The translations under genes and the position numbers were made by a program. Below are positions 12,347 through 20,921 of a DNA stretch of 32,658 nt, piece after piece (within the stretch, counting starts at the first letter, position 1; each line of letters starts with the position of its first letter). The notes beneath the pieces were generated by a model. That model searched no databases and was not told the DNA's origin. It saw only the letters and a list, made by a program, of their open reading frames with translations. Origin of the DNA: Opitutus sp. GAS368 (GTDB lineage: Bacteria; Verrucomicrobiota; Verrucomicrobiia; Opitutales; Opitutaceae); the NCBI GenBank assembly GCA_945869845.1, contig CAMBRG010000027.1, positions 1 to 32,658 on the forward strand, read 5' to 3'.

Positions 12347-14530
12347 TCAGCCCTTGATCGCGTCGAGGACGATACCGGGGGTGAGCAGTTCGGGGAGGAG
12401 GAGGGGCTCGGGTTTGCCGGGTTTCCAGATGACGTTAAACGGGACGGCACTGCGCTGATACTTCGCGAGCTCGGTGGTGATGGCGGGGTCTTTGTTGGTC
12501 CAGTCGGCGCGGAGGGTGACGATTTTCTTGGCCGCGAATTCGCGGAGGACGGCGTCGGAGGTGAAAACGATTTTCTTGTTGGTCTGGCAGGTCGCGCACC
12601 AGCGGGCGGTGAAATCGACGTAGATCATACGGCCCTCGGCGCGGAGTTTCTCCACGGCGGCGGGGCTCCATTTTTCCCAGACGACTTCGGGCGCGCCGGC
12701 GGCTTGGGCGGCGGCGATTTTCGCTTCCGTGTTTTCGGGCCAACCGGTCCAGACGCCGAGGGCGAGAACGAGCGCGCCGGTGACCGTGCCGAAGCGGACT
12801 TTGCCGGGCTTGGTGCCGGGCTGGTTGTAGCGGCCGTAAAACCAGACGCCGAGGGCGATGAGGACGAGGCCGAAGAGGGCCATGAGCGAGCCGTTCTCCG
12901 TGGTCTGGCCAGCGAGCACCCAAGCGAGGTAGGCGACGGTGGCGTAGAGCGGAAACGCCATGAACTGCTTGAACGTTTCCATCCACGCGCCGGGACGGGG
13001 CAGGATTTTCACCGCGGCGGGGAAGATCGAGAGCAGCAGATACGGCCCGGCGAGACCGACGGCGATGGCGGTGAAGACGGCGAACGACTCGATGGTACTC
13101 AGGGTGAGCGCGGCGCCGAGCGCGGGCGCGAGGAACGGCGCCGAGCACGGCGTGGCGACGACGGTGGCGAGCACGCCGGTGAAGAACGAGCCGGCGAAAC
13201 CGGATTTGCTTTGGAGATCGGAGCCGACGCCGGTCGCGCTGAGGCCGAACTCGAAGACGCCGCTCATGTTCATCGCGAAGATGAGCATCACGGCGGCGAG
13301 GCCGAAGACGAAGAGGGGCGACTGAAGTTGAAACCCCCAACCGAGCTGATCGCCACCGGCGCGGAGCACGGCGAGGACGGCGGCAAGGGACCAGAACGAG
13401 AGCAGCACGCCGAGGGCGAAGACGAGGCCGTGAAGAATGACCTTTTTCTTGTCCTGGCCCGCCTGATTGACGAAGCCGAGGATTTTTATGCCCAGCACGG
13501 GGAAGACGCAGGGCATCAGGTTCAAGATCAGGCCGCCGACGAGGGCGAGGAACAGGGTGCTGATGAGAGAAACGGGGGCGGAGGCTGCGCTGGGTGCGGC
13601 TGTAGGCCCGACCGCGGGTCGGGCGTTTGCGTCGGGGGTGCCGGAAGCCCGACCAACGGTCGAGCCTACCGCGGCGGGCGCGGCGGCGAAGGGCAGGTCG
13701 ACGCGGAGGCCGCGGAGGGAGCCGTCGGCGAGCCAGCCTTTTTCGTTGGTGAGCACGCCGGCGAGTTTCGTGGCGTCTTTCGGGGCGTCAGGGGAAATGG
13801 AGAGCGTGAGCACGTAGCCGCCGGCGCCGTCGGGGGTGATGGTTTGCGGGAGTTCATAGGCGACGAGGTTGTCGTCGGCGAAGAAGCGGAGATCAGCGGG
13901 GGTGGAAGCCCGACCGGCGGTCGGGCCTACAGGGGACACCTTGAGGGTGATGGTTTTGGTGTCGCGGGAAGCCGAGGTTTTCCAAGCTGCATCGGCGCGG
14001 GGGAGGCCGGCGACGACGGCGGAAACGCGGGAGCCGAACGCGGCGTCGGGCGCGGCGGTGGCGGCAACGGGAAGGGTGAGCGTGACGTCGGCGTTGCCGG
14101 GCATGCAGACGTCTTCACACATGAGCCACTCGGCCGAGGCTTTGAGGGTAATCGTGGAGCCGGCGGTGAGACCGGCGGGCGGGGTGAGCGTGATGGGCAA
14201 GAACGTGTCGTTTTCGAAACCGTTGCCGGTGATGGCGCCGGCTTTGTCTTTGATGACGTAGGGGGCGGGCCACTGGATCGCACTGGCAGTCCAGCCGGGC
14301 GGGAGCGACCACTTGATCTCCGTGACGAGGCCGGTGCCGGGATTGATCCAGTACGTGTGCCAGTGGGGTTGATGGACGAGACGGAGGGCGACCTGCACGG
14401 ATTTCCCGGGGACGATAGCGGTCTCGGCGGCAACGAGAGAGGCCTTAACCTGAGCGCGGGCGACGGCGGGCAGGAGCGCGGCGAGGCCGAGGGCGAGCAA
14501 GGACAGAAGAGAAAGGCGGGGAAATCTCAT
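12347..14530 (-). CDS. dsbD: Thiol:disulfide interchange protein DsbD/ScsB-like (transmembrane electron carrier)
   Basis: DsbD-type proteins carry reducing power from cytoplasmic thioredoxin across the inner membrane to periplasmic thiol proteins. The 727-aa product has a signal peptide (1-26), an N-terminal periplasmic domain with CEDVC (138-142), a CcdA-like core from about 322 with the paired membrane cysteines in NLMPCVFP (C341) and VVATPCSAPF (C462), and a C-terminal thioredoxin domain with WCATC (644-648). All three cysteine pairs are present, so it should be functional. ATG 14530 is preferred over an upstream in-frame start because the signal peptide begins there. The periplasmic domain carries three insertions of a palindromic element, translated as VGPTAGRAS (201-209), VGSTVGRAS (288-296) and RPAVGPT (304-310). 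It could supply electrons to the TlpA-like proteins encoded further right. It is divergent from the sigma factor gene. Confidence 0.92.
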   Translation of the reverse strand: MRFPRLSLLSLLALGLAALLPAVARAQVKASLVAAETAIVPGKSVQVALRLVHQPHWHTYWINPGTGLVTEIKWSLPPGWTASAIQWPAPYVIKDKAGAITGNGFENDTFLPITLTPPAGLTAGSTITLKASAEWLMCEDVCMPGNADVTLTLPVAATAAPDAAFGSRVSAVVAGLPRADAAWKTSASRDTKTITLKVSPVGPTAGRASTPADLRFFADDNLVAYELPQTITPDGAGGYVLTLSISPDAPKDATKLAGVLTNEKGWLADGSLRGLRVDLPFAAAPAAVGSTVGRASGTPDANARPAVGPTAAPSAASAPVSLISTLFLALVGGLILNLMPCVFPVLGIKILGFVNQAGQDKKKVILHGLVFALGVLLSFWSLAAVLAVLRAGGDQLGWGFQLQSPLFVFGLAAVMLIFAMNMSGVFEFGLSATGVGSDLQSKSGFAGSFFTGVLATVVATPCSAPFLAPALGAALTLSTIESFAVFTAIAVGLAGPYLLLSIFPAAVKILPRPGAWMETFKQFMAFPLYATVAYLAWVLAGQTTENGSLMALFGLVLIALGVWFYGRYNQPGTKPGKVRFGTVTGALVLALGVWTGWPENTEAKIAAAQAAGAPEVVWEKWSPAAVEKLRAEGRMIYVDFTARWCATCQTNKKIVFTSDAVLREFAAKKIVTLRADWTNKDPAITTELAKYQRSAVPFNVIWKPGKPEPLLLPELLTPGIVLDAIKG
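13602..13628 (+). repeat. 27-bp palindromic element inside dsbD, copy 1 (degenerate end)
   Basis: The copy reads GTAGGCCCGACC-GCG-GGTCGGGC and then diverges. The arms GCCCGACC/GGTCGGGC are perfect. It is in the opposite orientation to the other two copies and is translated as RPAVGPT in DsbD. Confidence 0.75.
13643..13669 (-). repeat. 27-bp palindromic element inside dsbD, copy 2
   Basis: The plus strand reads GGAAGCCCGACC, AAC, GGTCGAGCCTAC. One arm carries a G-to-A change. It is translated as VGSTVGRAS and lies 14 bp from copy 1 in inverted orientation. Confidence 0.75.
13904..13930 (-). repeat. 27-bp palindromic element inside dsbD, copy 3
   Basis: The plus strand reads GGAAGCCCGACC, GGC, GGTCGGGCCTAC, with perfect 8-bp arms. 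It is translated as VGPTAGRAS. Its 27-bp length equals nine codons, so the frame is kept. Confidence 0.8.
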
Positions 14531-14723
14531 GAGGTGATTTTGGGCGAGACAGATCGGAGGCGCAAACCGGCAGGATTGTTCCCGCAGCGGAGGCGGCGAG
14601 GCAAGGATGGTAACGGGAACGTTAGCCAACCGGGCGGGAAAAATTTGTTTAGCGGAATTTCGGGCTTCGCGTGTTCAAGCTCCGTAGGTTTCTTCAGGCA
14701 AATCGCCGCCTGCTCTGTTTTTC
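14531..14723. promoter_or_regulatory. Divergent promoter region between dsbD and the ECF sigma gene
   Basis: These 193 bp lie between divergent start codons, so they must carry promoters for both dsbD (leftward) and the sigma/FecR pair (rightward). I see no reliable -35/-10 pair or strong ribosome binding site on either side, in keeping with the generally weak Shine-Dalgarno sequences in this window. Confidence 0.4.
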
Positions 14724-15266
14724 ATGCCGCCTTCAGATCCAGAATCATCCCGTTGGTTTGCCGAGGAAGTGCTGCCGCACGAACCGAAGCTACGGGCGTG
14801 GCTGCGCGGGCGGTTTCCCGGCGTGACCGACACGGACGACCTCGTGCAAGAGGCCTACGCGCGGCTGATGCAGGCTCATGCGACGGGGCCGATCGCGTGC
14901 CCGCGGGCGTTTCTTTTTGTGACGGCGCGCAATCTCGCCCTCAACCACCTGCGCCATCGGCGGATCGAACGGCCGGAGGGCGCGGCGGAGATCGATGTGC
15001 TGTCCGTGGCCGACGAACGGGTTGGGGCTCCGGAGGCGCTCGCGCACGCGGAGGAGTTTCAGATCCTGGTCCGGGCGATCGAGTCGCTGCCGGAGCGCTG
15101 CCGCCAAGTCATCACTTTGCGAAAAATCTACGGGCTGTCCCAAAAAGAAGCGGCCGAGCGGCTCGGCCTCTCGGAGCATACGGTTGAGGCGCAGGGGAGC
15201 ATCGGTTTGCAGAAGTGCATCGAATATTTTCGTCGTCACGGCCACGGGCCGCGCTCCCGCCCATGA
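14724..15266 (+). CDS. ECF-type RNA polymerase sigma factor (FecI-like)
   Basis: This 180-aa protein has the two domains of an extracytoplasmic-function sigma factor. Region 2 is at about 12-80 (DTDDLVQEAYARLM at 36-49, then FLFVTARNLALNHLRHRR). Region 4 is at about 113-170 (SLPERCRQVITLRKIYGLSQ, then KEAAERLGLSEHTVEAQ), a helix-turn-helix for the -35 element. The TAR-like NLALNHLRHR pattern and the FecR partner place it with FecI-type sigma factors that activate a TonB receptor gene in response to its ligand. Its stop overlaps the fecR start as ATGA (15263-15266), so the two are translationally coupled. The likely target is the TonB receptor gene at 16458, and perhaps its own operon. Confidence 0.92.
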   Translation: MPPSDPESSRWFAEEVLPHEPKLRAWLRGRFPGVTDTDDLVQEAYARLMQAHATGPIACPRAFLFVTARNLALNHLRHRRIERPEGAAEIDVLSVADERVGAPEALAHAEEFQILVRAIESLPERCRQVITLRKIYGLSQKEAAERLGLSEHTVEAQGSIGLQKCIEYFRRHGHGPRSRP

Positions 15267-16342
15267 AGCCCGAACCGACACAACCGCGTTCGCGGGAGGA
15301 AATCGAGCGGACCGCCGCAGAATGGGTGCTGCGGCGGGACCGTGGGCTCACGGCGACGGAGCAGGACGAACTCTCCCAATGGCTCGCGGCCGATGCGCGT
15401 CACGGCGCGGCGCTGGCGTTGCACCGTTGGGGTTGGGACGAACTCGACCGGCTCGCTGGTCTGCAAACTTCGCTCGGGGCCGTGCCCGACCCGGACCTGT
15501 TCGCGCCCCGGACGAAGGTGCGGGTACGGCGCTGGTGGTGGCTCGCGGCCACGGCTTCGCTGGCGGCGGCCGCAGGGGGCGCGCTGCTGATCACCACGCG
15601 CTCGCCGCCCGTCGCACCGGAGCAGGCAACGCCAATGGTTGCGGTATCGACGGTGCTCGCGGCCCCTTGCGAACGCCTGACCTTGGAGGACGGATCGGTG
15701 GTCGACTTGAATCGTGGGTCGAGCGCCGAGGTGGACTATTCGGCGACCGAGCGGCGCGTGCGGTTGGTCCGCGGCGAGGCGAGTTTCACCGTCGCGAGGA
15801 ATTCCGCGCGGCCGTTCGTGGTGAGCGCGGGCGGCGTCGATGTGCGCGCGGTGGGCACCGTCTTTAATGTGCGTTTTGCCCGTGAGGCGATCGAGGTGGT
15901 CGTCTCGGAAGGCCGGGTGAAATTGGAAAACTGGAGCGGCGACGCCCTCGTCGCCGGGGCCGCAAACGCGACGGGGGCGACGCGTCCCCAGCCGGCATCG
16001 GATATCCTGCTCTCGGTCGGCGAGAGTGCGTTGGTCTCTTTGGGGCCGTCGTCGCCGACGCAGTTCGCCACGCTTTCAGCGGACGAGATCGCGGCGCGGT
16101 TGGCGTGGCAGCCGCGCCTGCTGGATTTTACGGATGCGGCGCTCGCAGAAATCGTGGCGGAGTTCAACCGGCGCAACCCGGTGCAGCTTGTGGTGGGCGA
16201 TCCCGAGTTAGGTGCGGTGCGACTCAGCGCGACGTTTCGATCGGACAACGTCGAGGGCTTCGTGCGCTTGATGGAATCGGATTTCGGCATGCGCGCGGAG
16301 TGGCGGAGCGAGCGCGAGGTCGTGCTGCGACGGGCGAAGTGA
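15263..16342 (+). CDS. FecR-family anti-sigma/sigma regulator, membrane-anchored
   Basis: FecR proteins span the inner membrane and pass the signal from a ligand-loaded TonB receptor to the cognate ECF sigma factor. The 359-aa product has an N-terminal cytoplasmic domain of the DUF4880 type (about 14-56, EWVLRRDRGLT, ELSQWLAADARHGAALAL), one membrane segment (about 91-111, WWWLAATASLAAAAGGALLI), and a periplasmic FecR domain (about 130-230, LEDGSVVDLNRGS, GEASFTVARN, GTVFNVRF). Near the C-terminus a short STN-like region (LAEIVAEFNRRNPVQLV) is typical and may contact the receptor. The start at 15263 overlaps the sigma stop; an in-frame ATG at 15215 would lie inside the sigma gene. It is followed 115 bp later by the receptor it presumably serves. 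Confidence 0.92.
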   Translation: MKPEPTQPRSREEIERTAAEWVLRRDRGLTATEQDELSQWLAADARHGAALALHRWGWDELDRLAGLQTSLGAVPDPDLFAPRTKVRVRRWWWLAATASLAAAAGGALLITTRSPPVAPEQATPMVAVSTVLAAPCERLTLEDGSVVDLNRGSSAEVDYSATERRVRLVRGEASFTVARNSARPFVVSAGGVDVRAVGTVFNVRFAREAIEVVVSEGRVKLENWSGDALVAGAANATGATRPQPASDILLSVGESALVSLGPSSPTQFATLSADEIAARLAWQPRLLDFTDAALAEIVAEFNRRNPVQLVVGDPELGAVRLSATFRSDNVEGFVRLMESDFGMRAEWRSEREVVLRRAK

Positions 16343-16457
16343 ACGCGGCGTTGTGACGTTTCGGTGACGGCGTGCCAGACGGAGGATTTTTCTTAGCGGA
16401 AAGCGGCGGCTCGCGGTTTGTTGGTTCGAATCCGAACCACTCCGTTTCGCTATCACC

Positions 16458-19388
16458 ATGCACTTCCTCGCTCCCGTTTTGATCACTCGCCTCGCGCGAT
16501 TTGCGCTTCCGCTGCTCCTCGCGGCGTTTTCCATGCCCACGCTTAGCGCGGCCGAAGAGGCCAGAAAATCCTTCAGCGTGCCCGCCGGTGCCGCCGCGCA
16601 AACGCTCAAGCAGTTCGCCCAACAGGCCGCGCGCGAAATCGTATTTTCCCCGGAGGTCGTCGGTGATGTTAAGACAAACGCAGTGCAGGGCGAGCTAACG
16701 CCACGGGCCGCGCTTGACGCGATGCTGGCGGAAACCGGCCTGGTCGGTGCGCAGGAGCAAAAAACGGGTGCCTTCGCCGTGCGGAAAGCAGAACTCCCAA
16801 ACGCGCCGCGGGCGGAGCTGACAGGCGCCCGCCCGGAAAAATCTAGCAAAGCGGACCGAGGCCCGGTGGTTGAGCTCGTTCCGTTTGTTGTCTCGGGTGT
16901 CAGAGGGAGCCTGGCGAAGGCGATCGAGACGAAACGAGAGAGTGTCACGGTGGTCGATGCAGTCAGTGCCGAAGACATTTCAGTCTACCCGGACACGAAC
17001 ATCGCGGAATCGCTCCAGCGCATCAGCGGCGTGACCATCAATCGCACCAATGGCGAAGGGGAGCTTGTAAGCATCAGGGGGCTTTCGCCGCAATTCACTC
17101 TCGTGACGGCGCAGGGGCTGAGCGTCTCGTCGACCGCGATCAATGATGACGGCAATGTCCAGAACGGCCGCGCCATCAGTTTCGACATTTTCCCCTCGCA
17201 GCTGTTTGCGGGCGCCACGGTCGCCAAGACTCAGTCCGCAGAAACGATGGACGGTGGGCTTGCCGGGATGGTGGACTTGAAGCTGCCGCAGCCGTTTGCC
17301 TACAAGCACAACACCGCCGCCGTCTCCGTGTCGGAATCCTACTCGGATCTGACCAAAAAATGGGACCCGTCCGGCACGTTTTTTTGGTCGGCGAAATTAA
17401 ACAACACGGTTGGTGTGCTCGTGCAGGGGGTCTATACGCGGGACCTGCTCTACGCGGGAATCTCGGAAGGAACTCGTTGGAACACCTTCAATTTTCCGGC
17501 CCTGAACGCAACGAACGTGGAAATCGCCCGGCTCCCGCGGGTCGGCGAGGAGATCTACGAGAGGACGCGTCGCGCAGTGTCGACGACACTGCAATATCGG
17601 CCGTCGGACAAACTGGCGGTCAGCGTGTTCGGAATCGTGGGCGAATCCGCGAAGGATCGCTCGCGCGTGACGTTGCAGGGCAATCTGTTTGGTCCCGTGA
17701 ATCCGTCCGCCTTGGTCTTGGAAGGCAAACAGGCCGTCGCCGCGACTTTTGGCGCTGGAACCCAGGTGCGTTCGGGCGGGGACTTCAATTCGGTCGATAC
17801 CAATACGATTCTGGTCGGGCTGACCGCAGACGCGCTGGTGGGCAGCGATACGGCGGTCGCATTCAAGGCGTCGGCTTCCTCGGGCAAATTTGACCGTACG
17901 GTGGCCGCGATGGTCGGCCAAGCCACCGTGAACAACTTCACCTATGATTTTCGCGGCCATTCCGAGTATCCCACCATGACGTCATCAGCCATGGACTTTT
18001 CCAATCCGGCGGCGTTTTCGGTGATTCAGAATCAAAAAACCCGCGACCTACAGGAGGACGACGCCAAGCTGGTCAATCTGGCGGTCGATCACGGTTTGAG
18101 AGGAGATTTTCTAAAGAGCATCAAGGCGGGCTTGGAGTTCCGCACTCAGGAACGCACCCGTGACACGACTCGCGCCAACCTGCCGATTCCCGCCGGATTG
18201 GTCGCCCTGACCTCAGTCGCCGGTTTGCCCCGCTACGGCTACCTGCCCGACGCGCCATCGGGCGTGAACAAGACCTTTGCGGCTTTTGATCGTGGGCTTA
18301 CCTACAAAAACTTGATCGATCCGTATGCCGCCGTTCCGCTGCCGGTTCTGCCGAGCCTGACGTTTGGGATCAAAGAGGAGATTGTTGCGGGATTTCTTCA
18401 GGCGGATTTCAGCACCGAGTTGGCCCAGCGCCGGATTTCGGGCAATGTGGGCGTCCGTTACGCCCGCACCGAGCAAAATGCCTCGGGGTTTTCCGCGCAG
18501 GGAGCGCTCTCGACGCCGGTCAAGTTTAGCCGCGCCTACGACAATGTTCTCCCCAGCCTCAATCTGCGCAGCGAATTGAACGACGAAATGGTTCTGCGGT
18601 TCGCGGCTTCGCGCGGTATCACCCGACCGTCGCTCTCGGACCTCGCGCCCTCCGAAACGGTGAGTGCAGTCAATCCCACGGTCACCAAGGGTAATCCGAA
18701 CCTCGACCCGTATCTCGCCACTCAAATGGACCTCTCGTGGGAATGGTATTTTAAGAAAGACGCCCTCATCTCACTCGCGGTGTTCAACAAACAAATCGAC
18801 TCGCTGATCGTCACGAAGGCCGTGGTCGAACGTTACGTGCCTTACGATACGAACCGACCGGCCGGTGATTTTATCATCACGACCCCGGTGAACGGCGACA
18901 AAGCGACGGTCACCGGACTTGAGGCCAACTACCAGCAACCGTTCAGTTTTCTACCCAGTCCTTTCGATGGGTTCGGACTGCTCACGAACGTGACGGTCGC
19001 CACCAGCGAATCCACGTCGACCGTGGTGACGAACGCGACCACCGGCGTGACCCGCCAAGTCTCGACGCGGGTGCAGGGCCAATCGCCGGTTTCCTACAAC
19101 GCGATTCTCTACTACGACAAAGGACCGTTCCAGGTACGCATGGCCTATCATTGGCGCGACGATTACCTGATTCTCCTCCTCGGGGAAACGGAGGAACGCA
19201 TGAAACGCGCGACGGGAAATCTCGACCTGTCGATCAACTGGCGGGCCACCAACAAGCTCACGCTTTTCATGGAAGCACTCAACCTGACGAGCGAGGACAG
19301 CTATCTCTATGATCGCACCGAGTCGCGAAACATCGCCTTCGCCGACTACGGACGCACGATCAACTTTGGCGGGCGTTTCAAGTTCTGA
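16458..19388 (+). CDS. TonB-dependent outer-membrane receptor with STN signalling domain
   Basis: The 976-aa protein starts with a signal peptide (about 1-32, cleaved near LSAAEEA). An STN signalling domain follows (about 37-110, KSFSVPAGAAAQTLKQFAQQ through TPRAALDAMLAETGL), which talks to FecR in the periplasm. The plug is at about 140-280 (SVYPDTNIAESLQRISGVTI, VSIRGLS) and a 22-strand barrel ends with the aromatic terminus NFGGRFKF. The plug resembles large TonB receptors of the Caulobacter/Xanthomonas type, often used for sugars, oligosaccharides or phosphorylated compounds rather than only siderophores. Gene order sigma-FecR-receptor supports ligand-induced expression. The gene immediately downstream is an exported glycerophosphodiesterase, so a glycerophosphodiester or phospholipid-derived ligand is a reasonable guess. 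Substrate cannot be read from the sequence. Confidence 0.93.
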   Translation: MHFLAPVLITRLARFALPLLLAAFSMPTLSAAEEARKSFSVPAGAAAQTLKQFAQQAAREIVFSPEVVGDVKTNAVQGELTPRAALDAMLAETGLVGAQEQKTGAFAVRKAELPNAPRAELTGARPEKSSKADRGPVVELVPFVVSGVRGSLAKAIETKRESVTVVDAVSAEDISVYPDTNIAESLQRISGVTINRTNGEGELVSIRGLSPQFTLVTAQGLSVSSTAINDDGNVQNGRAISFDIFPSQLFAGATVAKTQSAETMDGGLAGMVDLKLPQPFAYKHNTAAVSVSESYSDLTKKWDPSGTFFWSAKLNNTVGVLVQGVYTRDLLYAGISEGTRWNTFNFPALNATNVEIARLPRVGEEIYERTRRAVSTTLQYRPSDKLAVSVFGIVGESAKDRSRVTLQGNLFGPVNPSALVLEGKQAVAATFGAGTQVRSGGDFNSVDTNTILVGLTADALVGSDTAVAFKASASSGKFDRTVAAMVGQATVNNFTYDFRGHSEYPTMTSSAMDFSNPAAFSVIQNQKTRDLQEDDAKLVNLAVDHGLRGDFLKSIKAGLEFRTQERTRDTTRANLPIPAGLVALTSVAGLPRYGYLPDAPSGVNKTFAAFDRGLTYKNLIDPYAAVPLPVLPSLTFGIKEEIVAGFLQADFSTELAQRRISGNVGVRYARTEQNASGFSAQGALSTPVKFSRAYDNVLPSLNLRSELNDEMVLRFAASRGITRPSLSDLAPSETVSAVNPTVTKGNPNLDPYLATQMDLSWEWYFKKDALISLAVFNKQIDSLIVTKAVVERYVPYDTNRPAGDFIITTPVNGDKATVTGLEANYQQPFSFLPSPFDGFGLLTNVTVATSESTSTVVTNATTGVTRQVSTRVQGQSPVSYNAILYYDKGPFQVRMAYHWRDDYLILLLGETEERMKRATGNLDLSINWRATNKLTLFMEALNLTSEDSYLYDRTESRNIAFADYGRTINFGGRFKF

Positions 19389-19490
19389 TCGCGTGCTGAC
19401 GGCCATGACCGCTTGGTTCGCCGGCGGCGTGGACGGCCGGGTCGGAAGCGGTTTTGACCCGGCACTGAAGGAACGAATCGAATTCTCCAA

Positions 19491-20426
19491 ATGATCTCAT
19501 CGCTGCGTTTTCGATTCTGGCCCGGATTCGTGGCCGCCTTCGGCCTCGCCCTTTGCGTTGCGACTGGAGCCGGGCCGCTGCGAGCTGCACCGACCCGGGC
19601 GGAAACCTTGCGGGCGACGTTGCTGCAAGGATCGCACTCGGAAATTTTCCTGGTCGCCCATCGGGGCGATTGGAGGAATTTTCCGGAGAATTCCCTCGCT
19701 GCGATTGAGGGCAGTATCGCGGGAGGCATGGAAATGGCCGAGATCGACCTGCAGCGCACGAAGGACGGCCATTTGATTCTCATGCACGACCCGTCCGTTG
19801 ACCGAACCACGACCGGGAAGGGCAACGTCTCCGACCTCACGCTAGAAGATATCCGGGGTCTTCGCCTGCGCGACGGGCTGGGGAGTCCCACGTCGTTTGC
19901 GGTTCCGACGCTGCGCGAGGCTCTCGTCGTGGCCCGTGGTCGAATCCTCCTGAATCTCGACAAGGGGTATCGGTATTGCGGTGAGGTGATGCCGCTGCTG
20001 GAGAAAACCAACACGCTAGGCCTCGTGCTGTTGAAAGGTCCTCTTTCGGTGGAGGAGGTGATGGCCGAGCAGGGGGATTTGCTGTCACGCGTGGCCTACA
20101 TGCCGGTGATTAATTTTGGGAAACCCGGCGCTGCGGACCGGTTGCAAGGGTGGCTGGAAAAAGCGAAGCCCTGCGCGGTCGAATTCGTGTTTACCGATTG
20201 GAGCACCGAATTGGCGGAAGCATTCGCCGAATGTCGCCGGCGGGGAGTGCGAATCTGGGTGAACGTGCTGTGGCCGCACCTGGCCGGCGGCCTGTCGGAT
20301 GATCTGGCCCTTAACAAACCTGACGAAGTGTATGGAGTGCTGCTCGATCGTGGGGTCAGTATCCTCCAAACGGATCGCCCGCGTGAGTTGCAGGCTTACC
20401 TCCGTCAGCGAGCGAGTCGCCTGTAG
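19491..20426 (+). CDS. Exported glycerophosphodiester phosphodiesterase
   Basis: GDPD enzymes hydrolyse glycerophosphodiesters to glycerol-3-phosphate and an alcohol, using two catalytic histidines and a metal in a TIM barrel. In this 311-aa protein the motif AHRGDWRNFPENSLAA (about 56-71) supplies the first His and the metal-binding Glu/Asn. EMAEIDLQRTKDGHLILMHD (81-100) supplies the acidic ligands and the second His (H99). DRTTTGKG and a C-terminal RGVSILQTDRP also fit the family. A signal peptide (about 1-32) indicates export. It lies 102 bp after the TonB receptor on the same strand and probably processes its ligand or feeds it phosphate and glycerol. Length is normal for the family. Confidence 0.93.
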   Translation: MISSLRFRFWPGFVAAFGLALCVATGAGPLRAAPTRAETLRATLLQGSHSEIFLVAHRGDWRNFPENSLAAIEGSIAGGMEMAEIDLQRTKDGHLILMHDPSVDRTTTGKGNVSDLTLEDIRGLRLRDGLGSPTSFAVPTLREALVVARGRILLNLDKGYRYCGEVMPLLEKTNTLGLVLLKGPLSVEEVMAEQGDLLSRVAYMPVINFGKPGAADRLQGWLEKAKPCAVEFVFTDWSTELAEAFAECRRRGVRIWVNVLWPHLAGGLSDDLALNKPDEVYGVLLDRGVSILQTDRPRELQAYLRQRASRL

Positions 20427-20509
20427 TTCATTTGCCGCGGCTTATCGCGGGCGGAGCATCGCAGTTTTTCGCGGAATAGGGTGAGGCGTGAGCGATGGCG
20501 GGCATGTTG

Positions 20510-20629
20510 GTGGCGCTTGGATTTTTGGTCTAAGAGGATGGTGACGACGCGGGATTCGGGGCTCATCCCGACGGCAGTGCGGCGGGCGGCGACGATCTTG
20601 GCGCCGCTCGACGTGCGGACGCCGAAACC
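20510..20629 (-). pseudogene. Decayed 3' fragment of a cysteine synthase-like gene
   Basis: On the minus strand this segment encodes VRTSSGAKIVAARRTAVGMS, then PESRVVTILLDQ. The intact cysteine synthase at 21306-22232 has VGTSSGANVIAALRTAVELG, then PESRVVTILCDR. At DNA level a 27-bp core (20534-20560) is identical to 21354-21380, while the flanks differ at many positions. The copy lacks the rest of the enzyme and has a scrambled end (DQKSKRHQ) in place of the usual ERYYST. It lies in the same orientation as intact cysK, with the DUF433/DUF5615 pair between the two copies. Confidence 0.8.
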
Positions 20630-20669
20630 CGGACTTGCGAGCGATGTGTTTTGGGGCAGCGTTGACGTT

Positions 20670-20921
20670 ATGAACCGCGAACAATTGCTCCAGCGCATCT
20701 GGATCGACCCCGGCCGTTGCAGCGGGCAGCCGTGCATTCGCGGGCATCGGATTTGGGTTTCGCTGATCCTCGATTTGCTCGCGGCGGGCGAATCGGTGGA
20801 GACCATTTTGAAGGACTATCCCGGCATTTCGCGTGAGGACGTGCAGGCCTGTATCGCTTACGGTTCGGAGATGGCGCGTGAACGGTTTGTCGAGATTCCG
20901 CTCGAGCCGGCCGGCACGTGA
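20670..20921 (+). CDS. DUF433-family antitoxin
   Basis: The 83-aa product shows the full DUF433 pattern: WIDPGRCSGQPCIRGHRIWV (11-30), then a segment with LILDLLAAGESVETILKDYP and an ISREDVQACIAYGSEMARER tail. DUF433 proteins are small helix-turn-helix antitoxins, typically paired with PIN-like DUF5615 proteins. ATG 20670 begins exactly at the family N-terminus; a longer reading frame upstream passes through the cysteine-synthase fragment and is not credible. It is coupled to the next gene by a GTGA overlap. It probably binds its own promoter, which would lie between the fragment and 20669. Confidence 0.9.
   Translation: MNREQLLQRIWIDPGRCSGQPCIRGHRIWVSLILDLLAAGESVETILKDYPGISREDVQACIAYGSEMARERFVEIPLEPAGT

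Noticed and set aside
12704-15187. Very long plus-strand open frame antisense to dsbD
   Set aside because: Its composition is Gly/Glu/Arg-rich without domains, the expected shadow of a GC-rich gene in another frame; the minus-strand DsbD frame explains the region completely.
16419-16445. tRNA-like T-arm (GGTTCGAATCC) upstream of the TonB receptor
   Set aside because: The preceding bases give no acceptor, D or anticodon stems that pair, and the distance to any possible 5' acceptor strand is too short for a tRNA. It is an inverted repeat GGTTCG-AATC-CGAACC by chance or as a regulatory site.
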